This document shows positions 45,032 to 53,099 of a stretch of 64,000 bases of DNA, in pieces (positions within the stretch are counted from its first letter, which is position 1; every line of letters begins with the position of its first letter). Origin of the DNA: Akkermansiaceae bacterium (lineage in GTDB: Bacteria; Verrucomicrobiota; Verrucomicrobiia; Verrucomicrobiales; Akkermansiaceae); the NCBI GenBank assembly GCA_019634595.1, contig JAHCBC010000003.1, positions 682,001-746,000 on the forward strand. The letters are read 5' to 3'. The translations under genes and the position numbers were made by a program. A model generated the notes under the pieces. That model ran no database searches, had not been told where the DNA came from, and worked only from the letters and a program-made list of their open reading frames with translations.

Positions 45032-45982
45032 TTACTTCGCGAGGGAATCCACGACTTCTTTCGCCAATTCCGCAGGCATCGGGTAATAGCCGTCCTTCTC
45101 AACAACCATCTGACCATCCTTGGAGAGGACATAGGTGAGGAACTGGAGGGTCAAAGGATCAAGCGGAGCACCGGGCTTCTTGTTCACGTAGACGAGAAGA
45201 AACCGGGCCAGCGGATAGTCGCCGCTCAACGCGTTGTCGTAGGTCGCTTCGAAGAATTTCCCGTCGTCACCTGAGAGAGGAACCGCCCGAACGCCGGAGG
45301 TCTTGTATCCAATGCCGGAGTACCCGAGGGAATAGAGGTCCCCGCCGACGCCCTGTACCACGGCGGAAGAGCCGGGTTGTTCCTTGACCGTAGCCTTGAA
45401 GTCACCCTTGCCGAGCGCGTGTTCCTGGAAGAAACCATAAGTACCCGAGGCGGAATTCCGACCATAGAGCGAAATCGCCCGTCCTTTCCATTCATCGACG
45501 CCCAGTTGGCCCCATTCGGTGAGATCAGCGCCCCCGAGTTTGCGGGTCTTTGAGAACGCGGCATCGACTTGCTGGAGCGACATTCCTTTGATGGGACTGT
45601 CCTTGTGGGCGAATACCGCGAGGGCATCGACCGCAACTTTCACTTCCGTGGGCTTGTATCCGAACTTCTTTTCAAACGAGTCGATCTCCTCGGCCTTCAT
45701 GGGGCGGCTCATCGGGCCGATCTGGGAGGTTCCTTCGATCAAAGCCGGAGGCGCGGTGGCCGAACCCTTGCCTTCGATCGCAATGTTGACGTTGGGATAG
45801 GCCTTTTTGAAACCTTCGGCCCAGAGAGTCATGAGATTGTTCAAGGTGTCGGACCCGATGGAATTCACGGTGCCGGAGACGCCACTTACCGGCTTGTAAG
45901 CTGGCAGGGCCGGATCAAGATGTGACTGGCCGAATGCTGTAGTGAGCATTCCCGCAGCTAGGACAAGAGACAGTGTTTTCAT
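45032..45982 (-). CDS. pstS: Periplasmic phosphate-binding protein PstS
   Basis: High-affinity phosphate binding protein feeding PstCAB. ATG 45982 (MKTLSLVLAAGMLTTAFG) gives a signal peptide and a 316-residue protein; the frame extends upstream but not convincingly. Motifs of the phosphate site are visible: NSIGSDTLNNLMTLW near residue 40, the Ser/Thr-rich loop ALIEGTSQIGPMSRPMK and GRNSASGTYGFF. Substitutions that bias for phosphate over arsenate cannot be judged by eye. It is the first gene of the pst operon, behind its own 195-bp upstream region. Confidence 0.94.
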   Translation of the reverse strand: MKTLSLVLAAGMLTTAFGQSHLDPALPAYKPVSGVSGTVNSIGSDTLNNLMTLWAEGFKKAYPNVNIAIEGKGSATAPPALIEGTSQIGPMSRPMKAEEIDSFEKKFGYKPTEVKVAVDALAVFAHKDSPIKGMSLQQVDAAFSKTRKLGGADLTEWGQLGVDEWKGRAISLYGRNSASGTYGFFQEHALGKGDFKATVKEQPGSSAVVQGVGGDLYSLGYSGIGYKTSGVRAVPLSGDDGKFFEATYDNALSGDYPLARFLLVYVNKKPGAPLDPLTLQFLTYVLSKDGQMVVEKDGYYPMPAELAKEVVDSLAK

Positions 45983-46070
45983 ATGGTTTGGATGGTTGTT
46001 GATGGGGGCCCGACAACTCAGGCTGATGGATGGATGGTCGCCACCATCAGCTCTCGGGGCCAGTTTCCGA

Positions 46071-46093
46071 ATGTGACAAAATCGTAATGTCAA
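46071..46093 (-). promoter_or_regulatory. Possible Pho-type half sites upstream of pstS
   Basis: On the minus strand, TTGACAT (46093-46087) and TTGTCAC (46079-46073) resemble PHO half sites, but they are 14 bp apart, not the normal 11. TTGACA may instead be a -35 box, though no good -10 follows. Lies about 90-110 bp before pstS. Confidence 0.3.
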
Positions 46094-46177
46094 GAATTTA
46101 TTTGCAGCAAATATGCCACGTCCAACCATTCTGTGGAATGGACGGCATCGTCGTGACACGAGGTTTCGTGACGGGCT

Positions 46178-46609
46178 TCAGGCCGACTTGCACACCTCCT
46201 TGCACCAGGATTCGATCCGGCTGCGAATCGAGTCCCTAATGATTCTGATCTGCGCAAGTTGGTCCTCTTCCGGGCCCGCCACGGCCGAAGGGTCAGGGAA
46301 ATTCCACTGATGACGTTTTGAGAGCCCTGGAAAAACGGGACACCGCTCTCCGCTCGCTTTGTCGCAGACCGCGATCACGTGATCGAAAGATCTCCGTTGC
46401 TTCGCCAGGTCATACGCGCTCTGCGTTGTCTTGCCGGAGATGTCGATGCCTTCTTCCACCATCACTTTCACCACGAGCGGATTAAGCTGCCCGGGTTCAA
46501 GGCCCGCACTCTCCGCAACGTAGTGGTTTGGACACAGATGGTTCAGATAAGCTTCCGCCATCTGGCTGCGAGCACTATTGTGAACACAAATGAAAAGCAC
46601 TTTATTCAT
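46178..46609 (-). CDS. arsC: Thioredoxin-type arsenate reductase, copy behind arsJ
   Basis: Cytoplasmic arsenate reductase of 143 residues from ATG 46609 (MNKVLFICVHNSARSQ); a longer frame overlaps arsJ and is not used. The P-loop is CVHNSARS (Cys8), and the redox pair Cys82-Cys90 lies in VCDKASGERC, with the Asp-Pro of FPDPSA closing the active site. It is the last gene of the arsenic operon, 80 bp after arsJ. Its closest relative in the window, by eye, is the copy next to phoU (same C-x7-C spacing). Confidence 0.9.
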   Translation of the reverse strand: MNKVLFICVHNSARSQMAEAYLNHLCPNHYVAESAGLEPGQLNPLVVKVMVEEGIDISGKTTQSAYDLAKQRRSFDHVIAVCDKASGERCPVFPGLSKRHQWNFPDPSAVAGPEEDQLAQIRIIRDSIRSRIESWCKEVCKSA

Positions 46610-46689
46610 CTCAGTGGGATTGTTGGAAATTCGGATTCTTATGACTTTCGTTGTTGCGATCAGGACGGTCTCACGGGAATAGCGGGCGG

Positions 46690-47922
46690 CTACGGCTTCA
46701 TCCCGGAGAGATGCCGCAGTGACGGAAGCCCCATCGAAATCGTCCCAGCGGCAATAAGGAAGACAGCCGAAGCAACAAGGCACCAGATGAGTCCCGCCAC
46801 TCCCCCTTCGTGCAGGCCGAGCTGATACAATAAACCCGAAAGCACCGTGCCAGCCAGGCGGCCGCAGGCATTAGCCATGTAGTAGATGCCGACGTTCATC
46901 GCGACTTTGTCGTGATCGGTGTAGTCAAGGATCAGGAAAGAATGGACGGCGGAGTTCAGCGCGAAGGCGATGCCGAAGAATATCAGACCTGCCACGACGA
47001 CCGTGGTTGCGTTCCATTCGAAAAAGAGCCCGCCCGCAATGGCAATCGGGATCAGGGCAAGGCCAAAGGCAAGACGGGTGGCGGTTCTCCCGGTGGGATC
47101 TTTTCCGCGCAGGATGACAGGAGCCGCAGCCTGGACAACTCCGTAGCCGATGACCCAAAGTGCCATGAAGCCGCCTGCTTGCCAGAATTTCCAGCCGAGC
47201 ACCGATGAAAGGAAGACTGGCAACGCGACGACGAACCACACGTCGCGCGCCCCGAAAAGGAAGAACCGGGCGACCGAAAGCATGTTCACCGCACGGTTCT
47301 TCGAAAAGAGATGGCTGAACTTCGATTTCTTTTTCACGTCGCCCAGTCCACCCCGCATCAGCAGTGCGGCGGCAATCAATGCGAGGCCGACCAGACCCAT
47401 CAGCACAAATACAGCTGATTGAAAACCGATCAGCGAGAGAAGCAAACTGCCGATGAAGAAGCCGACGCCCTTCAAGGCGTTCTTGCTACCAGTGAGCAGT
47501 GCAACCCAGCGGTACAGGCGGCCTTCGGCGTCGCCCGCGACAAGCTTCACCGCGCTCTTGCTGCTCATTTTTGTCAGGTCCTTGGCGATTCCAGACAGTG
47601 CCTGGGAGGCCATCACCCACACGACCGTCAGCCCGGCAGCGGGTATGAATGCGAGCATGCCGAGCGCCAGCAACTGGGTGCCGAGACCCATGAAGAGCGT
47701 GCTTTTCAGTCCGAAGCGCGACGCCAGCACCCCGCCCGCAAAATTGGTCGCGATGCCGAAGAACTCGTAGAACAGAAAGAGCGAAGCGACTTGAAAGGCG
47801 CTGTAGCCGAGTTGGTAGAAATAGAATAGCACCAGCATCCGGATCGCGCCGTCGGCCAGGGTGTCCGCCCAGTATGCCATCGTAACGATCGCATAGTTCC
47901 GAGTTCCGGAAGAGGTGCTCAT
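46690..47922 (-). CDS. arsJ: ArsJ-type MFS exporter of 1-arseno-3-phosphoglycerate
   Basis: A 12-helix transporter of about 410 residues. I start at ATG 47922 (MSTSSGTRNYAIV), since the TTG three codons earlier would overlap the GAPDH stop. Segments such as YFYQLGYSAFQVASLFLFYE, LTKMSSKSAVKLVAGDAEGRL and HSFLILDYTDHDKVAMNVG are typical of ArsJ. It lies 5 bp after a GAPDH gene. ArsJ exports the unstable organoarsenical made by GAPDH from arsenate, so the pair gives arsenate resistance without reduction. Cytoplasmic membrane. Confidence 0.92.
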   Translation of the reverse strand: MSTSSGTRNYAIVTMAYWADTLADGAIRMLVLFYFYQLGYSAFQVASLFLFYEFFGIATNFAGGVLASRFGLKSTLFMGLGTQLLALGMLAFIPAAGLTVVWVMASQALSGIAKDLTKMSSKSAVKLVAGDAEGRLYRWVALLTGSKNALKGVGFFIGSLLLSLIGFQSAVFVLMGLVGLALIAAALLMRGGLGDVKKKSKFSHLFSKNRAVNMLSVARFFLFGARDVWFVVALPVFLSSVLGWKFWQAGGFMALWVIGYGVVQAAAPVILRGKDPTGRTATRLAFGLALIPIAIAGGLFFEWNATTVVVAGLIFFGIAFALNSAVHSFLILDYTDHDKVAMNVGIYYMANACGRLAGTVLSGLLYQLGLHEGGVAGLIWCLVASAVFLIAAGTISMGLPSLRHLSGMKP

Positions 47923-47927
47923 TGCGG

Positions 47928-48935
47928 TCAAAGGGAACTGGCGACTTTACGGGCGAGTTCGGCATAGCGGCTGGCGTAGCCCCACTCGTTGTCATACCAG
48001 GCGAGGATCTTCACCTGGGTTCCGTTGGTGACCATGGTCGAGAGCGCGTCGATGATCGACGAACGCGGGTCGTCCTTGTAATCGACCGAGACCAACGGCC
48101 GCGCCTCGTAGCCGAGGATGCCGGCGAGTTGCCCTTCCGCCGCTTCCCGCAGCAGGCCGTTCACCTCGGCAATGCTGGTTTCCCGCGAGACTTCGAACAC
48201 GCAGTCGGTGAGCGAGGCATTGAGCAAGGGGACGCGGACCGCTACACCATCGAGCTTTCCAAGCAGCTCCGGAAAAATCATCCCGATGGCCGTGGCGGAG
48301 CCGGTCGAGGTGGGAATCAGCGACTGGCTCGACGCCCGGGCCCGCCGCAAGTCCTTGTGAGGGGTGTCTAGGATCGACTGCGTGTTGGTCATGTCGTGGA
48401 TGGTGGTAATCATCCCATGACGAATACCGATCTTCTCATGAATGACCTTTACGACCGGCGCCAGACAGTTGGTCGTGCAGGAGGCGGCTGTCAGCAGGTG
48501 GTGCTGCGCAGGATCGTAGAGGTCGTCATTGACCCCCATCACGATGTTCAGCGCACCCGTCTTCACCGGAGCGGCAACGATGACCTTTTTCACCCCAGCC
48601 TTGAAATAGGCCTCCAGTTGCTCCGGCGTCCGGAACTTCCCGCTGGCTTCGAGCACGATGTCGATGCCGAGATCGGCCCATGGCACATGCGAGAAATCCT
48701 TGTGGCTGGTGTGGCCAATTCTTTGTCCTTCGACGGTGAAGTGATCAGCTTCTCCTGCGGTTTCGCGATTCCATCGACCATGAACCGAGTCGAAGTAGAG
48801 AAGATGGGCCGAGGTGGTGCCGTCGCCGCCCGTTTCGTTGACGTGGACGAATTCCAATTCGGGGAAGTCCCAGCCGGCCCGGAAAGCCAACCGGCCCATC
48901 CGTCCGAATCCATTGATGCCGATGCGTGTTGCCAT
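47928..48935 (-). CDS. Glyceraldehyde-3-phosphate dehydrogenase of the ArsJ pair
   Basis: NAD-dependent GAPDH of 335 residues that can use arsenate in place of phosphate to form 1-arseno-3-phosphoglycerate for ArsJ. It has the Rossmann start [16 protein letters not shown], the catalytic Cys153 in [10 protein letters not shown], and the terminal [15 protein letters not shown]. The middle ([21 protein letters not shown]) is typical of the arsenic-associated branch. Its place directly before arsJ identifies the function; a housekeeping gapA presumably exists elsewhere. Confidence 0.93.
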   Translation of the reverse strand: MATRIGINGFGRMGRLAFRAGWDFPELEFVHVNETGGDGTTSAHLLYFDSVHGRWNRETAGEADHFTVEGQRIGHTSHKDFSHVPWADLGIDIVLEASGKFRTPEQLEAYFKAGVKKVIVAAPVKTGALNIVMGVNDDLYDPAQHHLLTAASCTTNCLAPVVKVIHEKIGIRHGMITTIHDMTNTQSILDTPHKDLRRARASSQSLIPTSTGSATAIGMIFPELLGKLDGVAVRVPLLNASLTDCVFEVSRETSIAEVNGLLREAAEGQLAGILGYEARPLVSVDYKDDPRSSIIDALSTMVTNGTQVKILAWYDNEWGYASRYAELARKVASSL

Positions 48936-48956
48936 ATTGTACTGTAGTAGAGAAAT

Positions 48957-49382
48957 TCAGGAAGCATCCCGAAGGCCCGCTGCGTAAGCTTCGAATATCA
49001 TTCGGATCTCGTCCCGGACGCGCCGGAAGACGATCATCAGCTCGTCGTCATTCCCGACGGCATTGGCAGGATCATCGAACGGAAAGTGATGGCGGTGCAT
49101 CCGACCGGGGAAAATCGGGCACGCTTGATCAGCGTTTCCGCAGACCGAAATCACGCTGTGAATCTCACGGTCCAGGAACTCGTTGAGATGCTTCGAACGA
49201 TAGCCGGCCAGATCAACGCCGACCTCGCCCATTGCCCTAATGGCCAGCGGATGCACATAGCCGGAAGGGTGCGAGCCCGCGCTTTGGATTTCGAATTCAT
49301 TCCCCGCGAAGGAGCGCAAGAAGCCCTCAGCCATCTGGCTGCGGCATGAATTTCCAGTACAAAGGATGAGGATGGTGGTCAT
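48957..49382 (-). CDS. arsC: Thioredoxin-type arsenate reductase, copy beside acr3
   Basis: A 141-residue reductase, the copy closest to the plasmid pI258 enzyme. P-loop CTGNSCRS (Cys8), redox pair in VCGNADQACPIFPG with the canonical seven-residue spacing, and FDDPANA. It follows acr3 by 4 bp, so reduction and arsenite export are coupled in expression. The other two copies have an eight-residue spacing and an NSAR loop, so they belong to a different subgroup. Confidence 0.92.
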   Translation of the reverse strand: MTTILILCTGNSCRSQMAEGFLRSFAGNEFEIQSAGSHPSGYVHPLAIRAMGEVGVDLAGYRSKHLNEFLDREIHSVISVCGNADQACPIFPGRMHRHHFPFDDPANAVGNDDELMIVFRRVRDEIRMIFEAYAAGLRDAS

Positions 49383-49386
49383 GGTG

Positions 49387-50448
49387 TCAGTGAGTGGGAG
49401 AGGCTGGTTCGGGGAAGAACTTGCGGCGCAGCCAGAACGAAACGTGGACGAGGCCGATAAGAGTTGGCACTTCGATTAGCGGCCCTACCACGGCGGCAAA
49501 CGCGACTCCGGACTCTAGCCCGAAGACAGAGATCGCCACGGCGATCGCGAGTTCAAAATTGTTGCCCGCGGACGTGAAGGCCACGCTCGCCGAGCGCGGA
49601 TAGTCCGCTCCGAGCTTGGCGGACATCACGAAACTCACCAGAAACATCACAACGAAGTAAATTACCAGCGGCACCGCGATCCGGCCGACATCCAGAGGCA
49701 TGCGGACGATCTCCCCGCCTTTGTAGGTGAACATGATCACGATCGTGAACAACAGCGCGATCAAGGTGAGTGGTGAAATGCGCGGGAGGAACACGGTTTC
49801 GTACCATTCCTCCTCCCGCTTCTCCAACAACATCCGGGTGAGGAAGCCCGCGACGAACGGGATTCCAAGATAGATCATCACGCTGACGAAAATCTCGCGC
49901 ACCGAAATATTTACCACGGCGCCATTCAAACCGATCGCCTGAGGCAGCACTGTCACGAACAGCCACGCATAGGCACCGTAAAATAGCACTTGAACGATGC
50001 TGTTCAGGGCAACCAAACCAGCGGCATACTCACTGTTACCTTTGGCCAGATCATTCCAGACCAGCACCATTGCGATGCATCGCGCCAAGCCCACCAGAAT
50101 CAGACCGACCATGTATTCCGGCTGGTCGTGTAAAAACGTCACCGCCAGCACCCACATCAGCAGCGGTCCGACGATCCAATTCTGGAAAAGCGAAAGGCCC
50201 AGGATGCGGAAATTGGCGAAAACCTTGGGCAACTCCTTGTACCTCACCTTTGCCAACGGTGGATACATCATCAGGATCAGGCCGAAGGCGATTGGCATGT
50301 TGGTGGTGCCCACCGTCATCGGCGCGAAGAACGCCGAAGGATCCTTGATGATGAAATTCCCCAGCAGTACCCCGATCCCCATGGCCGCGAAAATCCATAC
50401 CGTTAGGTAACGATCCAGAAACGACATCTTATTGGAGACGGTGTTCAT
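49387..50448 (-). CDS. acr3: ACR3-type arsenite efflux permease
   Basis: A 353-residue inner-membrane protein with ten predicted helices that exports arsenite. The helix-4 signature [20 protein letters not shown] has the essential Cys, and helix 9 shows [17 protein letters not shown] with the essential Glu. It belongs to the ACR3/bile-acid sodium symporter superfamily, not ArsB. It begins 1 bp after the unknown small gene's stop and lacks a clear Shine-Dalgarno, which suggests coupled translation. Confidence 0.95.
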   Translation of the reverse strand: MNTVSNKMSFLDRYLTVWIFAAMGIGVLLGNFIIKDPSAFFAPMTVGTTNMPIAFGLILMMYPPLAKVRYKELPKVFANFRILGLSLFQNWIVGPLLMWVLAVTFLHDQPEYMVGLILVGLARCIAMVLVWNDLAKGNSEYAAGLVALNSIVQVLFYGAYAWLFVTVLPQAIGLNGAVVNISVREIFVSVMIYLGIPFVAGFLTRMLLEKREEEWYETVFLPRISPLTLIALLFTIVIMFTYKGGEIVRMPLDVGRIAVPLVIYFVVMFLVSFVMSAKLGADYPRSASVAFTSAGNNFELAIAVAISVFGLESGVAFAAVVGPLIEVPTLIGLVHVSFWLRRKFFPEPASPTH

Positions 50449-50449
50449 A

Positions 50450-50749
50450 TCAAAATAGAGCTTGTTGAAGGCCTAGCTGTGCCATGCTTAAGCGGTAATT
50501 GGAGTCGAAGTTAGAGTGTGCGAAACATTTGCTCCATGCCTCTTTATCAATCCGGATCACCGGTTTTGCCGCCCCGATCCCATAGGATTTGACAATCACC
50601 ACAGCGACGCGACCGCGATTTTCACGGTTAGGGGCGAGATTTAATAAGTCTGGAAACAAGTCTCCCGCGGCTGGATCTTCACAGCAGGCGACGTCAGGGT
50701 TGAAGTGCAGCATATGGGTCGCGAGGAATGGTTGTTCGTCAAACCGCAT
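50450..50749 (-). CDS. Unknown 99-residue protein in the arsenic operon
   Basis: I do not recognise this gene. It begins 6 bp after the DUF6428 stop and ends 1 bp before the acr3 start, and such tight packing between two real genes argues that it is translated. The sequence has a Cys pair ([12 protein letters not shown]) near residue 23, a hydrophobic strand ([13 protein letters not shown]) and a basic to polar end ([15 protein letters not shown]). No signal or membrane segment is seen. It may be a small arsenic chaperone-like protein or a remnant of an older gene; codon use was not compared. Confidence 0.5.
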   Translation of the reverse strand: MRFDEQPFLATHMLHFNPDVACCEDPAAGDLFPDLLNLAPNRENRGRVAVVIVKSYGIGAAKPVIRIDKEAWSKCFAHSNFDSNYRLSMAQLGLQQALF

Positions 50750-50755
50750 GGTCCT

Positions 50756-51238
50756 CTAACAGCAGCCCTTCGGGCCACAGCAGGAGACGGCGGGAGCTTT
50801 GGCTTTCCCCGCTCCGGGAAGCGGCGGCAGGCCGCACAGTTCCGGCGCAAGGCATTCGGTGTGTTTATGGGCGAGGATCAACACCACGGCATCATCCGAC
50901 ACCTCATGTCCCTCGATCGTGTATTGGGAAATTACCGTATCCTCATACTCCACCTCCACCGGGATGGCTTCGTCAGGAAGGTAGTCCTTGGCCTTGTCGA
51001 GAATTGCGGCCATTTTACCGGTCTCAAGCCGGTGGTCGTAATCGGATCCAACCCAGACCTGAAGCTGGCACGCGATCGACTCGCGGAGTTTGCCGCCGCA
51101 ATCGAGAAAGGTCTTCTGGACGCGCCCCACTTCGGTTACATGGAAAGAAACAGGCACCGCCAGTCCGTCCGGGAGTCGGATCCGGAAAGAGCTGCCCGAA
51201 TTGGTGGCAAGGAGGGACTTGAGTTGGGAAAGATTCAT
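50756..51238 (-). CDS. DUF6428-family protein of arsenic operons
   Basis: A 160-residue cytoplasmic protein. The N-terminal half (FRIRLPDGLAVPVSFHVTEV) and the segment LRESIACQLQVWVGSDYDHR match the DUF6428 proteins often encoded directly after arsR. The C-terminus is a cysteine cluster SCCGPKGCC, which could bind arsenite or another soft metal. Its start overlaps the arsR stop by ATGA, so it is translationally coupled to the regulator. The function is not established. Confidence 0.85.
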   Translation of the reverse strand: MNLSQLKSLLATNSGSSFRIRLPDGLAVPVSFHVTEVGRVQKTFLDCGGKLRESIACQLQVWVGSDYDHRLETGKMAAILDKAKDYLPDEAIPVEVEYEDTVISQYTIEGHEVSDDAVVLILAHKHTECLAPELCGLPPLPGAGKAKAPAVSCCGPKGCC

Positions 51239-51633
51239 TTCACCGAGTTTCGTTGGGAAGTCGCCCGCTTGCGGCCCGTCAGCTTTTTCGGGCCGGGACA
51301 GCAGCTGCCGACCCGCTCTTCCAGCCGTTTTGCCATCTTGGCTTGGTCGTCATTCCATTCATCGCCGCCGGCTGCGGAGAAGAGGTTCTCCATCGCTTGA
51401 ATGACCTTGAGGTATTTCGCTTCAACGCGGAAATAAGTCCACTTTTCGCACTTTTCACTCTCCAGAAGACCAGCCTTGCGGATGATCTGGACGTGGCTGG
51501 AAACCGAGGACTGCGGCATGTCGAGGATATCCGCGAGCTCACACACACAGAGCGGTTCATCCATCACCATGCGGACAATGCGCCACCTCGTGGTATCGCC
51601 CAAGGCCTTCGCGAAACTAACGATGTTTCTCAT
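51235..51633 (-). CDS. arsR: ArsR arsenite-responsive repressor
   Basis: A 132-residue winged-helix repressor from ATG 51633 (MRNIVSFAKALGDTTRW); earlier in-frame starts lie within the promoter. The metal site is of the classic alpha-3 type, PLCVCELADIL, with two Cys; the recognition helix is PQSSVSSHVQIIRKAGLL. A further Cys pair, GSCCPGPKK, sits near the C-terminus. It is the first gene of the minus-strand arsenic operon and is divergent from sigZ; it probably represses the operon until arsenite binds. Confidence 0.93.
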   Translation of the reverse strand: MRNIVSFAKALGDTTRWRIVRMVMDEPLCVCELADILDMPQSSVSSHVQIIRKAGLLESEKCEKWTYFRVEAKYLKVIQAMENLFSAAGGDEWNDDQAKMAKRLEERVGSCCPGPKKLTGRKRATSQRNSVK

Positions 51634-51635
51634 AA

Positions 51636-51671
51636 CGAGAAATATCGTATTGCAGAAACCCGGTATTGCAA
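51636..51671 (-). promoter_or_regulatory. Promoter and candidate ArsR operator
   Basis: On the minus strand TTGCAA (51671-51666), a 16-bp spacer and TACGAT (51649-51644) make a plausible promoter whose -10 lies within the imperfect inverted repeat ATAACGA-gaaata-TCGTAT (51633-51650). GTATTGCA is also directly repeated at 51647 and 51663. The leader to the arsR ATG would be only a few bases. Confidence 0.45.
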
Positions 51672-51792
51672 CGGAAATATTCGTCACGTAGATAATTGAT
51701 TCGATCCTGCGGGATTTTGCCGCCGAAACGGGTCTGCTTTCGATCGAAGTCGAATTCCTGCATCCTTTTCAGAAAATAGCCGTCTTCCATGT

Positions 51793-52440
51793 ATGAGCCC
51801 AAATTCCGCCTTCTCCATCGACATTGATCGGCTCTCCAGCAGTGAACTGCGTAATTCCCTGCTGCGATTCGTGCAATCCAGGGTCCGGGACCGGCACCTT
51901 GCCGAGGATCTTACCCAGGAAATCCTTCTCCGGGGGGTAACGAAGGTCGCGGGCCTGAAGGATCAGGAAAGACTGGAATCATGGTTGTTCCAGATCGCCC
52001 GCAATACCATCGCCGATCATTTCCGACGGGCGAAATCGATGGACTCCTGCGCCGATGACCTGCCCGACAATGAAGATCCGTGTGGATACATCGCCGAGGA
52101 AGAGGCGGTTCTTCGTGAAATGCTCTCCGCCTACGTTCGGGGCGTGGTGGAGGCGCTGCCGGACATTTACCGCAACGCCCTGCGCTACACGGACTATGAG
52201 GGACACACGCAAGCCGAACTCGCCGGGAAAGAGGGGATCTCTCTTTCGGGGGCGAAGTCGCGGGTCCAACGTGCGCGTCAGGAAGTCCGCGCTGCGGTTG
52301 AAAAATGCTGCCACATCGAGACGGATCGGTATGGAACCGTATTGGAGGTGAAAAGGCGGGAGACCACGAAGAGAACCCGTGATGAAACACTCGCGAACCC
52401 CGGTTGTGGCTGCGGCAAACCCAAGAGCCTGACACCATGA
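51793..52440 (+). CDS. sigZ: SigZ-like ECF sigma factor with cysteine-rich tail
   Basis: RNA polymerase sigma factor of 215 residues. Region 2 reads RDRHLAEDLTQEILLR ... LESWLFQIARNTIADHFRRAK; region 4 is MLSAYVRGVVEALPDIYRNA followed by LAGKEGISLSGAKSRVQRAR. The C-terminal 45 residues carry KCCHIETDRYGTV and PGCGCGKP, cysteine motifs typical of the SigZ branch that could sense a metal or redox signal directly. No anti-sigma gene is adjacent. The stop overlaps the next start by ATGA. It probably directs its own operon. Confidence 0.87.
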   Translation: MSPNSAFSIDIDRLSSSELRNSLLRFVQSRVRDRHLAEDLTQEILLRGVTKVAGLKDQERLESWLFQIARNTIADHFRRAKSMDSCADDLPDNEDPCGYIAEEEAVLREMLSAYVRGVVEALPDIYRNALRYTDYEGHTQAELAGKEGISLSGAKSRVQRARQEVRAAVEKCCHIETDRYGTVLEVKRRETTKRTRDETLANPGCGCGKPKSLTP

Positions 52441-53060
52441 AATTCCCTTGGCGCACTTCTTTTCTGACTGCGGGCGGCCTACTCCCGGCTATTCTCGCCT
52501 CTACCTGCTGTGTCGGTCCGCTACTTGCCATGGCAGGAATGATGGGCATCAGCGCCAGCTCTCTCTCCACGCTGTCGTTGTTGAAGCCCTATCTTATTTC
52601 CACCAGCGTATTAACGCTCGGTGCCGGTCTCTTCCTCGCATTCCGGAAACGAAGATCCTGCAACTGCAACGGAGCCGGAGATGGCGACGAAGGGAAAAGC
52701 TACCTGCTACAAATTGGCGGCATCCGTCTCTTGACCTCAGCAACAGCGCTTTTGACCGCGCTTTTGCTTTTCTGGCCGCATCTCGTTCCGGGTGTCTCCT
52801 CATCGAAACCAATAGAGGCGCCGTCTGGGGCCGCAAGCCGGCTCACCAAGAGCGTTTTCCAATTGGAAGGCTTCGATCAGGAATGCTGCGTTGGATTGGT
52901 GCTCCATGCGCTGAAGCCAGTCGACGGCTATGAACGGGCGGAGGCGGATCTAAAGTCCGGCACCCTCACCGTTTGGTATGCTCCGGAAAAGACCGACAGC
53001 ACCAAGCTGATGGCGGCCATCGACGTCTCGGGTTACAAAGCAACCCTCCTCCAGAAATAA
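52437..53060 (+). CDS. MerT-like membrane protein with fused metal-binding domain
   Basis: A 207-residue protein from ATG 52437 (MKFPWRTSFLTAGGLLP), coupled to sigZ by ATGA. The first helix carries the MerT-type pair STCCVGPLLAMAGM; two more helices follow, with a loop RRSCNCNGAGD. The C-terminal region FQLEGFDQECCVGLVLHAL and YAPEKTDSTKLMAAI has the fold of a MerP-like heavy-metal-associated domain but with ECC in place of CxxC. In mer operons MerT imports Hg(II); no merA or merR is visible here, so the metal is uncertain. Confidence 0.72.
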   Translation: MKFPWRTSFLTAGGLLPAILASTCCVGPLLAMAGMMGISASSLSTLSLLKPYLISTSVLTLGAGLFLAFRKRRSCNCNGAGDGDEGKSYLLQIGGIRLLTSATALLTALLLFWPHLVPGVSSSKPIEAPSGAASRLTKSVFQLEGFDQECCVGLVLHALKPVDGYERAEADLKSGTLTVWYAPEKTDSTKLMAAIDVSGYKATLLQK

Positions 53061-53099
53061 TGCGCGTCTCTTTCCCCCTCATCCCGTCTCTCTACGTGT

